Shown piece by piece: positions 1 through 11,830 of a stretch of DNA of 64,000 nucleotides. The position numbers and the translations under genes are program-made. Source of the DNA: Athripsodes cinereus (taxonomy: Eukaryota > Arthropoda > Insecta > Trichoptera > Leptoceridae); NCBI GenBank assembly GCA_947579605.1, contig OX388307.1, positions 27,939,237 to 28,003,236 of the forward strand, read 5' to 3'. The notes below the pieces were generated by a model, which was not told the origin of the DNA, did not search any database, and saw nothing but the letters and a program-made list of their open reading frames with translations. Positions within the stretch are counted from its first letter, which is position 1, and each line of letters begins with the position of its first letter.

Positions 1-3000
1 TTTCTTGAAACCAAGGTTGCGAGGGGATTGAAGGCTGAATTCCTTTATAATGAGACCCAGATACAGACCCGATAAAGGAATAATTCCACTTCTCATAAAT
101 TTTATCTCTTACAACACCCAGACAATCTCCTATAGGAAGTACAAATGCATTTGGCAATATACCACAAGAACATGCTTCCTTAGCCAGAATATCTACTTTC
201 TCGTTTCCAGCAATACCCACATGAGAAGGGATCCAAGCAATCACCAACTCAATATTTTTACTTGATGCCTCGAACATCAATCTTAAAATATCGTGGATTA
301 TACAATTATTTGATGACAAACTACCCTTTCGCCCTAGAAGAGATACGAGGCTAAGGGAATCAGTAAAGACAATTGCCCGTGAAAGTAATCTTTCGACAAT
401 TACCCCTAACGCCTCTCTGAGAGCTAAACATTCTGCTGTAAAAACAGATGCAGAAGATGGGAGTTGAAATTGAAGTTCGACTTGAAGAGAAGGAGAGTAA
501 ACAGCCGATCCACATTCATTTGTATGAGATTTAGACCCATCCGTAAAGAAGATCGTATGGGCAGGCCATTCACTATTCACTCTATGAAGGAAAAGGATAT
601 TCACGACCTGCGGGCTCAATGTAAAAACTGATTTATCCAAACCTATCGAATCAACAATATTGCATGCCTGCAATGAATAATTGAATGGAATAGAATGATG
701 AGTTGAAGGTGTAAGGTGAATTGAAGAAGAGAAACTTTGGGTTACATACTCCCAAGAGGAGCACAAAAGAGGGTACTTTCTATTACGCCAATAAGGAGAA
801 TTTAAGCAAAGCTCCAACAATGTTTGTAATTTGAGGAGCAACATATGAGGACCCATGCTCAATCTCCTCAAAACGAATTTGTGAGATAGAAAAACTCGCC
901 TTAGGCAAAGGGGCATCTCTACACACTCTGCCTGCAAGGCTATTATTGGAGACGATCTCATGGCTCCCAGTATCAGTCTCAGGCATTTATTCTGAACTCT
1001 TTCTAGTTTTGCGCTTAAATAATTTGGAAGGGGATCCATTAGGAAGCATGCATAGTCGATGAGGCTTCGGATGAGGGATGAGTAAAGCATTCTCATAGTA
1101 GTCGGGTGGGCCCCCCACCAGACTCTAGAAACCGCTCTGAGGATGTTTATATTTTTTTCGCACTTGGCTATTATATTGTCAATATGAAGGTTCCAAGAGA
1201 GTTTTCTGTGCAAAGTGACCCCGAAAAACTTTACTGATTCACAACTTGAAATAGTGGAGTTGTTGCACTTTAAAGATTGTATATTGGAGGGTTTATGTTT
1301 GTTTGAGAAAACAACGAGTTGGCTTTTGGAAGGTGAAAGAGTCATACCATTGGCACTAAACCATTCACCTAAGAGATTAAGGGATGCTTCAAGTTTCTCA
1401 CCCGCAGTGAGCGTGGAACCAACAGAACAATAGATAACGAAGTCATCTGCGTATTGTAGTATATTGACTTCAGGAGGCAGAGCGTTTCCAATGTCGTGAG
1501 TGTATAGATTAAAAAGAATTGGGCTAAGCGCCGATCCTTGTGGGAGTCCTTTATACACTTTTCTTTCGACAAGCCCATGGAAGGAGTTAATTAGCATACT
1601 CCTTTCGCACATTATGTTAAAAATAAGACAACATAATGAATTGGGTAAGCCCGCAGATGACATTTTCTGAAACAATACAGGTAAGAGAACGCTATCATAT
1701 GCCCCACAAATATCTAGGAAACAGGCCGCTAGATCACTCTTATTAGATCTTGCAATGTGTATATCAGTTACTAGAATACTCAAGTTATCCATACAAGATC
1801 TTCCCTTTCTAAATCCAAATTGAAAGGAGGGAAATGTACCAGAGTTTTCAAAAAAATATTCCAGTCTTTTTTTTAACATGCGTTCTAGGATCTTCAAAAA
1901 GCAACAAGACAATGCGATTGGGCGATATGATGAAGGTAGAGAAGGGTTTTTTCCGGGCTTAAGGATTGGAACAATGGATTGCCTTTTCCAGGAAGAAGGA
2001 ATGTTTCCACTCCTCAGTATTAAATTATATAATTCCAATAGTTTTATTAAAAGAAGTTTAGGAGCATGTCGGAAAAAAGAGTATGGTATGAGATCAGGTC
2101 CGGGAGAAGAATCCCCTGCAGAGTGAACGGCGGAAGACAGTTCATCAAATGAGAAAGGAGATGAAAGTACATTAGATTGCTCCTGAGATGTAGGACTTCT
2201 TTGAAGTTCCAGCATTTCAGGTGCGTATGCTGGGGACAAGTTATCTATAAAGTTATCAATCCATGGACCTATCTTGGTTTGTCTTTGGTTTGGGGAGAAA
2301 GAACCTCTAAATCGTCGAATGGATTCCCACACATCCGATGAAGGTGTGTCAGGGGATAAAGAAGTGCAAAAATCTTGCCAACCTTTTCTTTTCTTTTTCC
2401 TGAGAAATTTTTTGGTACGAGCTTGCACATTCCGAACGAGTAAAAAGTTTTCCCAAGACATATTGTTTTTAAAAGATTTAATCACTGCCTTTCTTTGTTC
2501 GACTGCCTCCGAACATTCCTTGTCCCACCAAGGAGGGGATGTTTTGCGGGGCTTTCGATTAGAGGACATTGGTATAGAGGCTGTTGCAGCACGTAAAATC
2601 ACATCATGGATTCCGTTCGCAAATTCGTCGACCCCCTGATGCTCACCCTGCACACCAGCGACATCCAATAGAATGTGATTCTGAAATTCATCTCAATTAG
2701 CTTTCTTTGTAATAAATTTACTCCTAAATGGGCCATTTGAGGTGCTTTTGGAGGTTACTTTTAAATCAATGATTATGGGAAAGTGGTCACTGGAGAGCGG
2801 GTCCTCAAGGATTTCCCATGTTGACATAGGAGCAATGTCCGCAGTACAGATTGATATATCTACCGCACTTTGTCTCTGATTTGGATTTGAGAAGCGAGTG
2901 GGATCTCCACTATTAAGGATACAGAGATTAAAGTCATCTGTCCAGGTCAGAATAGCCTTTCCTGGAGAGTCCAGGGACTGGCTTCCCCAGGAGGGAGCAT

Positions 3001-3442
3001 GAGCATTGAGATCTCCCAGGATCATGTAAGATGGGGAAAGTTCTGAAATGATTTCAGACCAGAAGCTCCTGTCGAAATTAGTTCTGGGAGGAGCGTATAC
3101 GGACACTACAGATATATTATTGATTTTCGCTGCCACCAACTGTATATTTGATGGAATATTCAGAGAAATCCTGTTGAACTCAAGAGAGTCCCTTACTAAA
3201 AGAGCTGCTCCTCCCCTACCATCCAAGCGATCATCTCTAAAACAGGAATAACCTGGGAAAGATACAAACGAATCGTGCGAAAACCATGTCTCTGATAAAG
3301 CAGCTACATCAATGTTATGAGTTTTGAGCAAAAACAGAATGTCATCTCTGTTGGAAACTGCACTACGGCAGTTCCACTGAAGGATGGATAAATTAGAAAG
3401 CTTACTTTTCGAGATGCTGGTTATGTTCGTTGCGTTGGCCAT
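1..3442 (-). pseudogene. LINE ORF2 (endonuclease, reverse transcriptase, RNase H), one in-frame TGA, 3'-partial
   Basis: Starts at the ATG at 3442-3440, inside the end of ORF1. Residues 1-249 form an apurinic-like endonuclease with LSETW, GDLNAHAPSWGS and SSDHFPI motifs. A TGA at 2693-2695 interrupts the frame just after this domain. Reading on in the same frame gives reverse transcriptase motifs: a GFRKGRS block near 1800, GLPQGSALSPILFNLY near 1530 and the catalytic YADDF at about 1440-1453. An RNase H domain follows at about 150-570, with TDGSKS, FTAECLALREA, FTDSLS and WIPSHVGIAGNEKVD giving the acidic catalytic residues. No other stop exists down to position 2. It is called a pseudogene because of the TGA; readthrough is possible but unproven. 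Confidence 0.9.
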
Positions 3443-4814
3443 TTTCGATGAGGAGTGCGTTTAGTGCAGGAATTAAGGAAGCAGCGTTTGGCGATGTCAA
3501 ATTTTTTCGTGAAAGTATTTCAATAAGCATTGTTAATAGTGAGTAAAGAAAATTATTGTTATCAAGTGTCAAAGTTTCTTTGAGATTTTCAACTACATCT
3601 TGGTCAGGTACGAGTACTCTTTGTGAAATTGCGCAACCATTAGAACTCTGAGAAGGAGATCCATTGGTATATGAGAGGAACGAATTGTGCTTTTCTTTGT
3701 CATACCCACCATTTGTTGATATTTTATGGGGCTTACCAACTACTGTTCTACTATGACGTGTGGAAAAATTTCGAGAGTTGACAGATATTGTTGGGGGATC
3801 TGGAGGGGTAGCAAGAACTTCAGCGTATGAAGATTTAATTGAAGGGTGCAGTTTTGCTGCTTGAATATATGAAATATTAGAAACAGTCATAGAATTCTTT
3901 ATAGCTCTTTGCCTGGAATATTCAGGACACGAAGTACTTATCGCTTTGTGTGCTCCTTTACACTGAAAACATTTAATTTCTGCCGTCTTACACTCTTCTG
4001 AGGAGTGGTTATCCCCACAATTAAAACATTTTGGTGGCGAACGACATCCAGCTTTTGCGTGACCATACTTACAGCAATTAAAGCACTGAATTGTTGGGAA
4101 ATTATATTTTTCAACATTGAAAGAGTTGTAGAGAATGTAAATATGGGATGGTAGAAATTGGCCTTCGAATGTTATTACTATACTCCTGGATGGTTTCCAT
4201 TCGACAGAACCAGATGTTCTGTCTTTGTAATTCAGTCGTCTTATTTTTATTACGTTTTCCACTTCTGGATTCGATTCTAGAATGGACGATATCAATTCGT
4301 CATTTGTGATATCTAGTGGGATACCTCTTATTAAGCCCATTCTTGTGACGTTAAACGAGGGAATATATGCTCTAAAATTAGAGTTCGAAGATATAAATAT
4401 ATTTTTTATAAAAGTATTGGCCATAATTCCCGACGTGAACTCGAGAGAGATTTTAAATTTCCCTTCAGCTTTTAAAGAACCGTTTACGACGCCTTGAGTT
4501 TTTCTAGTATAAAGAAATTTACCGAACTGCAAGGGGGAAATAGATTTACCCTGTTCAGCATTTTGCACGAACACGATATAGGGTCCACATGATTTGTTTG
4601 AGTAAAAATACTCCCTGACGGGTGTATTAGAAGCAGAGTAAGAAGAAATAGGTGTAGCTGAGGTCTTATCAGTAGGTGCGAGATTAGCAAAATCAAAATC
4701 CATGTTAAGTGTATGGTCTGTTTCTAAGTTTTGATGTGTTCTCTTTCTCTTTGGATCGGGGGGATCCGGAGGAGGAGGAGCTGGTGGAAGAGTGTGAGGT
4801 GGATCGCCATCCAT
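3402..4814 (-). CDS. LINE ORF1, gag-like nucleic-acid-binding protein (470 aa)
   Basis: ORF1 of the I-type LINE. The N-terminus is proline- and charge-rich. Around residues 240-300 are three consecutive cysteine-histidine knuckles: CFNCCKYGHAKAGC (CX2CX4HX4C), CFNCGDNHSSEEC and CFQCKGAHKAISTSC. Three such knuckles are the hallmark of gag-like ORF1 proteins in I and related LINEs, where they bind the element RNA in the ribonucleoprotein. The frame is intact from ATG to stop. The last 41 bases overlap the start of ORF2 in another frame, so ORF2 is probably reached by reinitiation or frameshifting. No host function is implied. Confidence 0.93.
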   Translation of the reverse strand: MDGDPPHTLPPAPPPPDPPDPKRKRTHQNLETDHTLNMDFDFANLAPTDKTSATPISSYSASNTPVREYFYSNKSCGPYIVFVQNAEQGKSISPLQFGKFLYTRKTQGVVNGSLKAEGKFKISLEFTSGIMANTFIKNIFISSNSNFRAYIPSFNVTRMGLIRGIPLDITNDELISSILESNPEVENVIKIRRLNYKDRTSGSVEWKPSRSIVITFEGQFLPSHIYILYNSFNVEKYNFPTIQCFNCCKYGHAKAGCRSPPKCFNCGDNHSSEECKTAEIKCFQCKGAHKAISTSCPEYSRQRAIKNSMTVSNISYIQAAKLHPSIKSSYAEVLATPPDPPTISVNSRNFSTRHSRTVVGKPHKISTNGGYDKEKHNSFLSYTNGSPSQSSNGCAISQRVLVPDQDVVENLKETLTLDNNNFLYSLLTMLIEILSRKNLTSPNAASLIPALNALLIENGQRNEHNQHLEK

Positions 4815-5040
4815 CTCTATTAAAATAAAATTAAAATGTTAAAAATAACCAAAGATAGTCTTACCAGAGCTGCAACAAAAAACAAGAAAAAAAAATTGAA
4901 AAATAAAACTAAAAAAAATCAACTGAAGCCGGCCCTCAACCGGAATGTAGAAAAAATAATAATTAAATTATTATAAATTTTAAATAACACCGCACAGCAA
5001 TAGACACAACCGAATGATCAAAGGTATTGTCACCGAATGC
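4815..5040 (-). other. Probable 5' UTR of the I-type LINE
   Basis: This A-rich stretch (as read on the minus strand, T-rich) separates the ORF1 start from unrelated flanking DNA. It has no ORF. The outer end is placed only approximately, by the change in composition after about 5040. Confidence 0.4.
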
Positions 5041-7349
5041 ACATTTAATTCACTCTTCATGTTTTTTATTGATTATTTTTAATTAATAGGGAAATATTTT
5101 TACATCAGTAATACAAAACAAATCTTTATAATAATACCTACTTAAAACAAATTTAAACGCAACAATTGCTATTTTTAATATTTTTTGATTGATACTTTTG
5201 TTTTTATAAGTAAGACGTCGGGGGCTTCAGGCAGCTACTACTAGCGCCATCCGTCGAATTATTGAATTCATGAAGGGAATGCATCGCATCGGAACGCTTA
5301 AGGAGGAACCGCCGCTGGTGGTTGATAGTAGATGCTTCCCTCATCGTCATCATCACTGTGCAGGTCACAGTCAGCTGGCAGAGTTCCCATCCTCCCCCGT
5401 TTCTGGTACATATAATATATATAAATACATACATAGGTACCTACTATATACCCAGGTATCTGCTACTATCAAAATATAATATTAGCACTCGATATAATAT
5501 TACTACTGTTATTATTTTAATGCTAGAGTTTAATTATCTATTCTATATTGTAGCTCACAAATGGGGTAGCCAGGAGATATAATGTATATTCTAAAAGTGC
5601 AGATCGTCATTTCTGGAGGCACACTTCATCCCTTAATCGAAAGTGTTAAATGTTTTCGATGTTATTGGCATTAACTATGTGACAATTACGCGACACATAG
5701 ACATACTAGACCTGCAATTCAGTACATTATTGCGGAATATTCGTGTTCCAACTTAACGCATTAATAATAATAATAATATTATGCTGTCTCACTCTATATC
5801 ATTAAGATGATAATGGTTATGCGCTGTCTAACAAACCGTCTCAACGGACGCTGGTTTAAAACTGGCTGTAAAATTTGATCGGCTGTAGGACCGATTTTTC
5901 CTTTGAATTACCTATCTAGTATATCTTTGACGCGACATGATTAAATAATGAGTTTTATTCACTATGTATTTAAATTATCACTATTGATTTTTTAATAGGT
6001 CTGCGACCGGTTTCGATACGTTAGTATCATTCACGGGCAGATTTAAAACTGGTGTTAAATGTATCTATTACTTGCGATGTTTCACGAAAACCTGCTGTTT
6101 ACAGTTTGTTTGAAAACCTATTGAAAACAGTGGGAGACCTTTTCTTTCATCAGGTCTAATTAAAACTGCAATGTTTTAGTCATAATAATATATTTTTTTT
6201 ATGATTTTATTTATCCATAAACATGGTTAAAAATTATTGTAATAATAGTTCCCATAGACAATAAAATATTATAAACACACACACACATATATATGTAGGT
6301 ACCTACAGATTCCAGATATTTATTAGATTCATAAGTACCTACTGCAGAACTTAGTGCATAATATATCTACATACCAGCATATTATTGTGTATAATTAAAC
6401 GGGGATAATACCTACGCCATGCGTTTGTCTATTTACTATCATTTGTTTTGAGTCGATATTACGTATAGCATTTTCATATGATTAAATATTGATATTGCTG
6501 CGTGACAACAGACTCATCTAAAGCCTGTATTATTATAATATATAGTATCTCTTTACCACAAGAAAAACTACAATAAATAAATTAAACATTATTGCCAATA
6601 ATGTGTATAAGCATTATACAGTATATGGTTTAAAATAGAAAACAGCAAAAAAAAGTGTATTAGCATTTTATATGGTTTAAAATAGAAAACAGCAAAAAAG
6701 GGGCTTTTCATATATCCAGACAATCCGGAGACAATTAAAATAAATATATTAAACAAAAAACTATAAATATGTAAAATTAATGAATAAGGTACACATACCT
6801 ACAACAAGAATGGGAAGGGGTCAGGAATAGAGGAAAACGTGAGGATCTTCTCGGCGTAATTGTTTACACGAAAGAAGAAAACACACATGTGATGACAGAA
6901 ATTGATATATGTATGAAAATACCAGGGACCATTATTTTTTTTACGAAATGAATTTAACGGTGTAGGATTATGAGCCTTCTGTGGGAGTCTGTTCTGGAAC
7001 CCCGCACCATGAACAGTACCTAAAATAATTCGTAAAAAAATGATTGGTTAGGGGAATGGAAAGATATTGGATAGAAAATTGTTTGTAACTGAATAAAGTG
7101 GTAGACCGTGTGATTATGAGAAGATAAATCTTTCCATTAGGTAATATTGGACGGCGGGATCACAGAGAATTTTGTAAAGAAGAGAGGCATGTACAAGTAC
7201 ATCCCTACGCTGGTCTATCGTCCTCAGTATTCAGTGAAACTAGGTAAATCATGTTTTGGAAATTTCCAATGATAGTTACCCAAAATCAGCTTTGTTCTTT
7301 CGTCCACGAGGTTTCCGGCGGCCTGGACAATCATCATCTTTCACAAAAC
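5041..7349. other. Intergenic, AT-rich, with a small GC-richer island and repeat scraps
   Basis: No convincing gene. Positions 5205-5400 are GC-richer with short ORFs on both strands; this could be an untranslated exon or promoter, but nothing identifies it. Positions 5548-5580 match the 3' part of SINE-A. Positions 5990-6070 hold a GACCGGTTTCGATACG motif of the kind found in dispersed insect repeats. Positions 7265-7350 resemble LINE scraps near 54,560 and 61,650, including the CGTCCACGAGG and GGCCTGGAC words. Confidence 0.5.
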
Positions 7350-9101
7350 ATCATGCCTATATATAATGAGTTACAATCCATTGGATTGGTCTGCAACGAG
7401 TTTTGACTTATTTCTCCACTCCTCCCTATTCTCAGCCAGTCTCTTCAACTCCATATATGAGCCACAGCTCATGTCCCTCTTCAGTTGGTCCATATAGGCG
7501 TCTCTCGGTCGACCTCTGCCATTTGTGCCTTCGGTCCTGCCCTCTGCGATTGCGATGAGCAGTCCTGGGTGCCTGATGTTGTGGCCAATCCAATTAGCTC
7601 GTTGTTGGCAGATTCTTTTGAGGAGTTGCCTTTTTTCGCCAACCCTGGTTAACACTTCTTCGTTTTCGACGTGTTCCGACCAATGAATCTTCAGCATGCG
7701 TCTATAGCACCACATTTCAAATGCCGCTAACCGTCCCCTTTCCCTCTTACTGATGGTCCACGTCTCGCACCCATATAGCAGAATGCTCCACACAAAGGCT
7801 TTAGTGAGATTCTTCCTCACGCTTAGATCAATATTAGGGGATTCTAATATTTTGGATTTTTTGTTAAAGGCAATTCGTGCCTGGTTTATTCTGCTCACAA
7901 TTTCTGATTTGGAGCGTCAGTCCTGGTTTATTCTGCTGCCCAAGTACACGAATTCTCTTACTTGTTTGATGCTCACTCCATTTATGGCAATGTTCGCAGT
8001 CGCTTCCTCCTTTCCAACGACCATACATTTTGTTTTATCTTTATTTATTTTCATGTTGTACTTTGACAACAGTATACTTTCCATTTTTCCTAAGGCTTCG
8101 TTCAGCTCCATCTCGGAGTCTGCGAGCAGTGCTATGTCGTCAGCATATCTAATCATGTCAACCTTTTTCCCATTTATTTTTACTCCTGTCCAATTCTTCA
8201 TTTCTTCTCTGAGTTCATCAATAGCTTGCTGTATATAGCAGTTAAAGAGTGCTGGCGACATTGAGCATCCCTGTCTTACACCTTGTTCTACTCTCGCTTC
8301 TGCGCAGCTCTCTCCGTTTTTAATTACAGCCATTTCATTCTTGTATAGGCTCCAGATTGCTCTTCTGTCCTTATAGCTCATTCCTATCTGGTTTAGAGTC
8401 TTAAAAAGTTGTTCCCATTCTACTTTATCGAATGCTTTTTCTAGGTCGATGAATGCTACATACGTGTTTCTATTCACTGTTATTCTCTTTTCAAGAACAA
8501 GTCTTACACTCAGAATTGCATCTCTTGTACCTGTCTCTTTGCGGAATCCAAATTGATCTTCTGAAAGTGTTTCGTTTATTTTATTTTCCGCCCTTTTCAT
8601 TATAATGTTGGTGAGTATCTTAGAAGCGTGTGATATCATGCTTCATGTTCTGTGTTGTTCGCACTTTGTCGTGCCTGTTTTCTTAGGTAGCGCTCGTATC
8701 AGACATTTGGCGAAGTCCTCAGGTATCTCTCCTGTGTTATATATTTTGCAGACAAGCTTATACAAAGTGTCAAGCATGCCGCTTCCTGCGCATTTAAGCA
8801 GCTCTGATGGAATTAGGTCAATACCTGGTGCTTTGCCGTCTTTCAATTTTGATAAGGCATTATCAAATTCACTTCTTAAGATATCATCTCCATTATTTTC
8901 TTTGTCATATTCTGTTTCCAGTGCTTTACTTTCCTCAAGTATGTTCTTTCCTTTGTAAAGTTGTTCTAGGTATTCTTTCCACCTTTTAACGATCAATTCA
9001 TCCTCAAACAGTAGTTTGCCGTTTTGATCTTGGATAGCACATCGTGGCTGTGTCTTATCATTGAAAAAATTCTTGACTTCAGAATATGCAGTTTCAATCA
9101 T
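7350..9101 (-). mobile_element. RTE-like LINE, 5'-truncated
   Basis: The minus strand encodes a reverse transcriptase without any endonuclease upstream, so the copy is 5'-truncated at about 9101. The start of recognisable homology is the segment beginning MIETAYSEVKNFF. The clade is tentative: the RT palm and the C-terminal YGCETWTISKRERGR region resemble RTE or Proto2 type insect elements. The 3' UTR after the stop at 7371 is very short, which also fits RTE-like elements. Confidence 0.85.
7371..9101 (-). pseudogene. RTE-like reverse transcriptase ORF with two in-frame TGA codons
   Basis: Three segments (9101-8643, 8639-7917 and 7898-7371) share one reading frame and are separated only by TGA at 8643-8645 and TGA at 7917-7919. 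RT motifs in order: LKDGKAPGIDLIPSELLK, GFRKETGTRDAI, FIDLEKAFDKVEW, GVRQGCSMSPALFNCYI, the catalytic MIRYADDIALLADSE, then the FVYLGSRINQD block. The C-terminal part has LLYGCETWTISKRE and the YRRMLKIHWSEH block typical of this LINE group. The enzyme would copy element RNA at a nicked target, but the truncation and stops make this copy dead. Confidence 0.88.
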
Positions 9102-9599
9102 GCCTATTACAACGAAATATGTAGAGCGCCAGTAAAGATACATGAAGAGGCTCAGAATCACTCTTAATACAGGGGACATATTATTTCTGCCACGCGCTCC
9201 CAAAAAGTGCGTAAAAGGTCGAAAACAAGTATTTTGAATTTTTTTTTTTAAACATTTACACATTGAAGAGGTATTCTAAAATATCTGCTTTTTATTATTT
9301 TGTAATGATTTAGTTCGACGGTTGTCCCAGTTGTGTGAACTTTTATATCAATTGTTTTCGTGCGTGTTTACATTTCGGCCAGTCATAACAATATTTATAA
9401 TACAGGCATTTTTTTGTTCGCAAACTACTCGGCATTTATCGTTTCGGTTACATAATATACAAATTTGCGCCAAACGTTATCCGTTAGTTTTAACTCTAGG
9501 TTTAGTTACAAATTGTTGTATAACATTTTTTATTAGCGTCACTGATTGTCAAAGCTGTCGTATGAAATTTGACGCAAGTTAGTGTATATAGGTTGATAT

Positions 9600-9872
9600 T
9601 GGTTTCTGTATCCCGTGGAGCACCCGGTAAAGAATTGGTCTCCCACTCTTCTGCGTAAGTTTTCGAGTGTCCTGTAAAAGGCAGGTGTTCGAAAAAATAA
9701 GACATTTTACATCTTAAATTCAGCGTTGAGGTTTGCCACCCATCCTGAATGTCTTGATTTTATACTGGCACGAAGAGGACAGTTTGCATGTTTCTTACAT
9801 GCAGCTGATCTGCTGGCTACCCCACTTGTGGGATATGCCGTGATGGTATAGTAGTAGTATAGTATAGTAGTA
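9600..9872 (+). repeat. SINE-A, most complete plus-strand copy
   Basis: Reference copy of a dispersed element found a dozen times in the window. It runs from CGTGGAGCACCCGGTAAAG, through GTTTTCGAGTGTCCTGTAAA and CACCCATCCTGAATGTCTTG, to TGGCTACCCCACTTGTGGGA and a GATGGTATAGTAGTAG simple-repeat tail. There is no coding capacity. Length is about 250 bp plus tail. Family name is mine; I cannot match it to a database entry. Confidence 0.75.
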
Positions 9873-11611
9873 GTTTCTGTACCTTCATAAATAATAGTTC
9901 TATGGACTTATTATTTATTAAAATAGATTTAATACTCGATTTCTTTTGAGAAAAAAAAAGTAAAAAAATTCACAAATAAGTAATAGATATCTTAAGAATA
10001 GGTAAGCAAGGATCATAAATTGCCGAAAAGTATTTCTAATATTGTCATAATGTCAATATAAATATTTTTGACAGTTTTGTGATGAGATACATATTTTCAA
10101 AAAAATCTCTCCTTAGATTATTATTTAAGCTTTACAAAAATCGTTATTTATTGTTTTTAAAGGCATTACGGTTTCTCTATTTTTTTTCGGGAAATTGAAA
10201 CAAGTGTTTCTTTCTATTATAGATTATAATTATATAGGTCACGAGAGAGACGTCTTTCGATTTATCAGGTCATTATCAATCTGTTTTTTGCTTAAGGATA
10301 GGTATATTAAGAAACAATCATATTATTTATAAACGGACTTAAAATGATTTATACAAGAATTTAGTATTGCGTGATTCAAATTGTTGCTATCAGTTAGAAA
10401 GGAAGGTACTAAGTATGCAGTTACAATGTCATAGCGTGAATCACTATAGCCATGCCAGTGACGGGACTATCAATCGTAACCGTCACACAAGTAGAATAGC
10501 AAGTATACTAACTACAAACTTACAAACATGCAAGTTAATAAACATCTTCGTGCTAATAAAAAATAGATATTCAGTATAGGTGGCGATTTTTTTTTATATT
10601 GTTTATGCTTAATGAATATTAGTCATTGATATCTCATATTAATCCAATATAAGTTGGACTAGATAAATAAATAAGTAAGTGTTTTCCCTATTACATATTT
10701 CTTAGAACAGTGTCAATGTCTTTCGATTAATTTAGGTATTTCTTCGAATTTTACTACTCGTGCACCAACGCATTGAATGAAGTGAGTTGAATGAAGAAAA
10801 CGTGACGAAGCGATAGAAATTCAAAATGGCATTTTATCCAGTGTATTATAATTCTTCTCAAGACCATCCCCTTGTTTCCGAGTGATTTAGGTGTACAGTG
10901 TAAGTATATTGGGTCCAGAAAATTTTGCGACGAGGCGAAGGATAGAAATTTAAGTTGTAGTTTAATGTAGTGTATCTTATGTTCAAATTTTTTTAGAGCT
11001 ATGCTTACAATAAAATTGTCAAGGCATGCGTTGGTAATATTTTGCATGTGTGGAAACACGTCATTGCATTGTAAACATGCGTTGTTTATTTGCATGTGTG
11101 GAAGGCTCGCCACTGCTATAAAAGTTTATATATAGTTTTAGTGGAAATTATTTTAAAATATCGTGATTATATAATTTGTATGACTTAACTTGGTATGACT
11201 CGTTTATTATATAAACTCTATTCTTTTTATTCCCCCTTCTAAATCACGTTCCTCTTGGGAGACGAGGGAGAAAAAAAATAAGGTTTCTTCTTTTCAAAAG
11301 TATTTCTTGTCAATTAGATCAATCCCTTTTCACAATAATAGTGATATTAATTTTTCTCTGTTTTATTTACATCGTGATTATTTTATTAATTATCACTTTA
11401 TCTGTATTTATAAATATGTCTCAATGTCTGGCAGACTCATTGCTGTGCAGTGATTTTCTCAAGTCAGACATCGATTTTTTTTATGTTTTTTTTATTCACG
11501 GCTACGTTGCTTTAATTACATATTATATACACGTAGTATAGACATATTACAATAAACACACGATTAAAATTATAATAAAATAATAAAAAATGCGACTACA
11601 ATACACTAGAT
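9873..11611. other. Intergenic, no gene seen
   Basis: AT-rich. Positions 10,240-10,300 carry a GAGAGACGTCTTTCG motif shared with the MITE at 48,621-49,010. Positions 10,854-10,905 match a dispersed repeat containing CCGAGTGATTTAGG (others near 28,660, 29,840, 37,060 and 45,860). Positions 11,020-11,117 resemble arms of the hAT MITE at 38,030. Confidence 0.5.
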
Positions 11612-11822
11612 CAGTATTTCTCAAACTATGGGTCGCGACCCACCAGTGGGTCTTGAGCGAATATTGAGTAGGCCCTAATGGACGGTTCGCCACCGTATAA
11701 GAAGACATGAATAAAAAAATGTTGTTAGAGCAATGTTTGGAGAAAAAAAGCTAAAAGGCGGGTCCCAAGGTTGGAAATTTTTCCTAGATGGGTCAGAGCC
11801 CAGTCAACTTTGGGAACCACTG
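11612..11822. mobile_element. hAT-type MITE (211 bp) with perfect 8-bp target duplication
   Basis: The left end reads CAGTATTTCTCAAACTATGG and the right end, on the other strand, CAGTGGTTCCCAAAGTTGAC, a typical hAT inverted terminus. The octamer CACTAGAT flanks both sides (11,604-11,611 and 11,823-11,830). Eight-base duplications are the signature of hAT transposition. No transposase is encoded, so it is a non-autonomous element. Confidence 0.92.
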
Positions 11823-11830
11823 CACTAGAT

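Larger units (their letters stand above)
1..5040 (-). mobile_element. I-type non-LTR retrotransposon, nearly full length, 3' end cut by the window edge
   Basis: The minus strand carries two overlapping ORFs in the order expected for an I-group LINE: a gag-like ORF1 (4814-3402) and a pol ORF2 (3442 to the left edge) with endonuclease, reverse transcriptase and RNase H. I read every codon of the ORF2 frame from 3442 down to 2 and found a single stop, TGA at 2693-2695. The stretch 4815-about 5040 is the likely 5' UTR; its outer boundary is a guess because no target-site duplication is visible. The RNase H domain places it in the I group (I, R1, Loa and relatives) rather than Jockey or CR1. The near-intact frames suggest a young insertion. 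The 3' UTR and tail lie outside the window. Confidence 0.92.

Noticed and set aside
7917..8645. TGA codons read as selenocysteine
   Set aside because: No selenocysteine insertion element could be recognised and LINE proteins are not known to use it; mutation is the simpler explanation.
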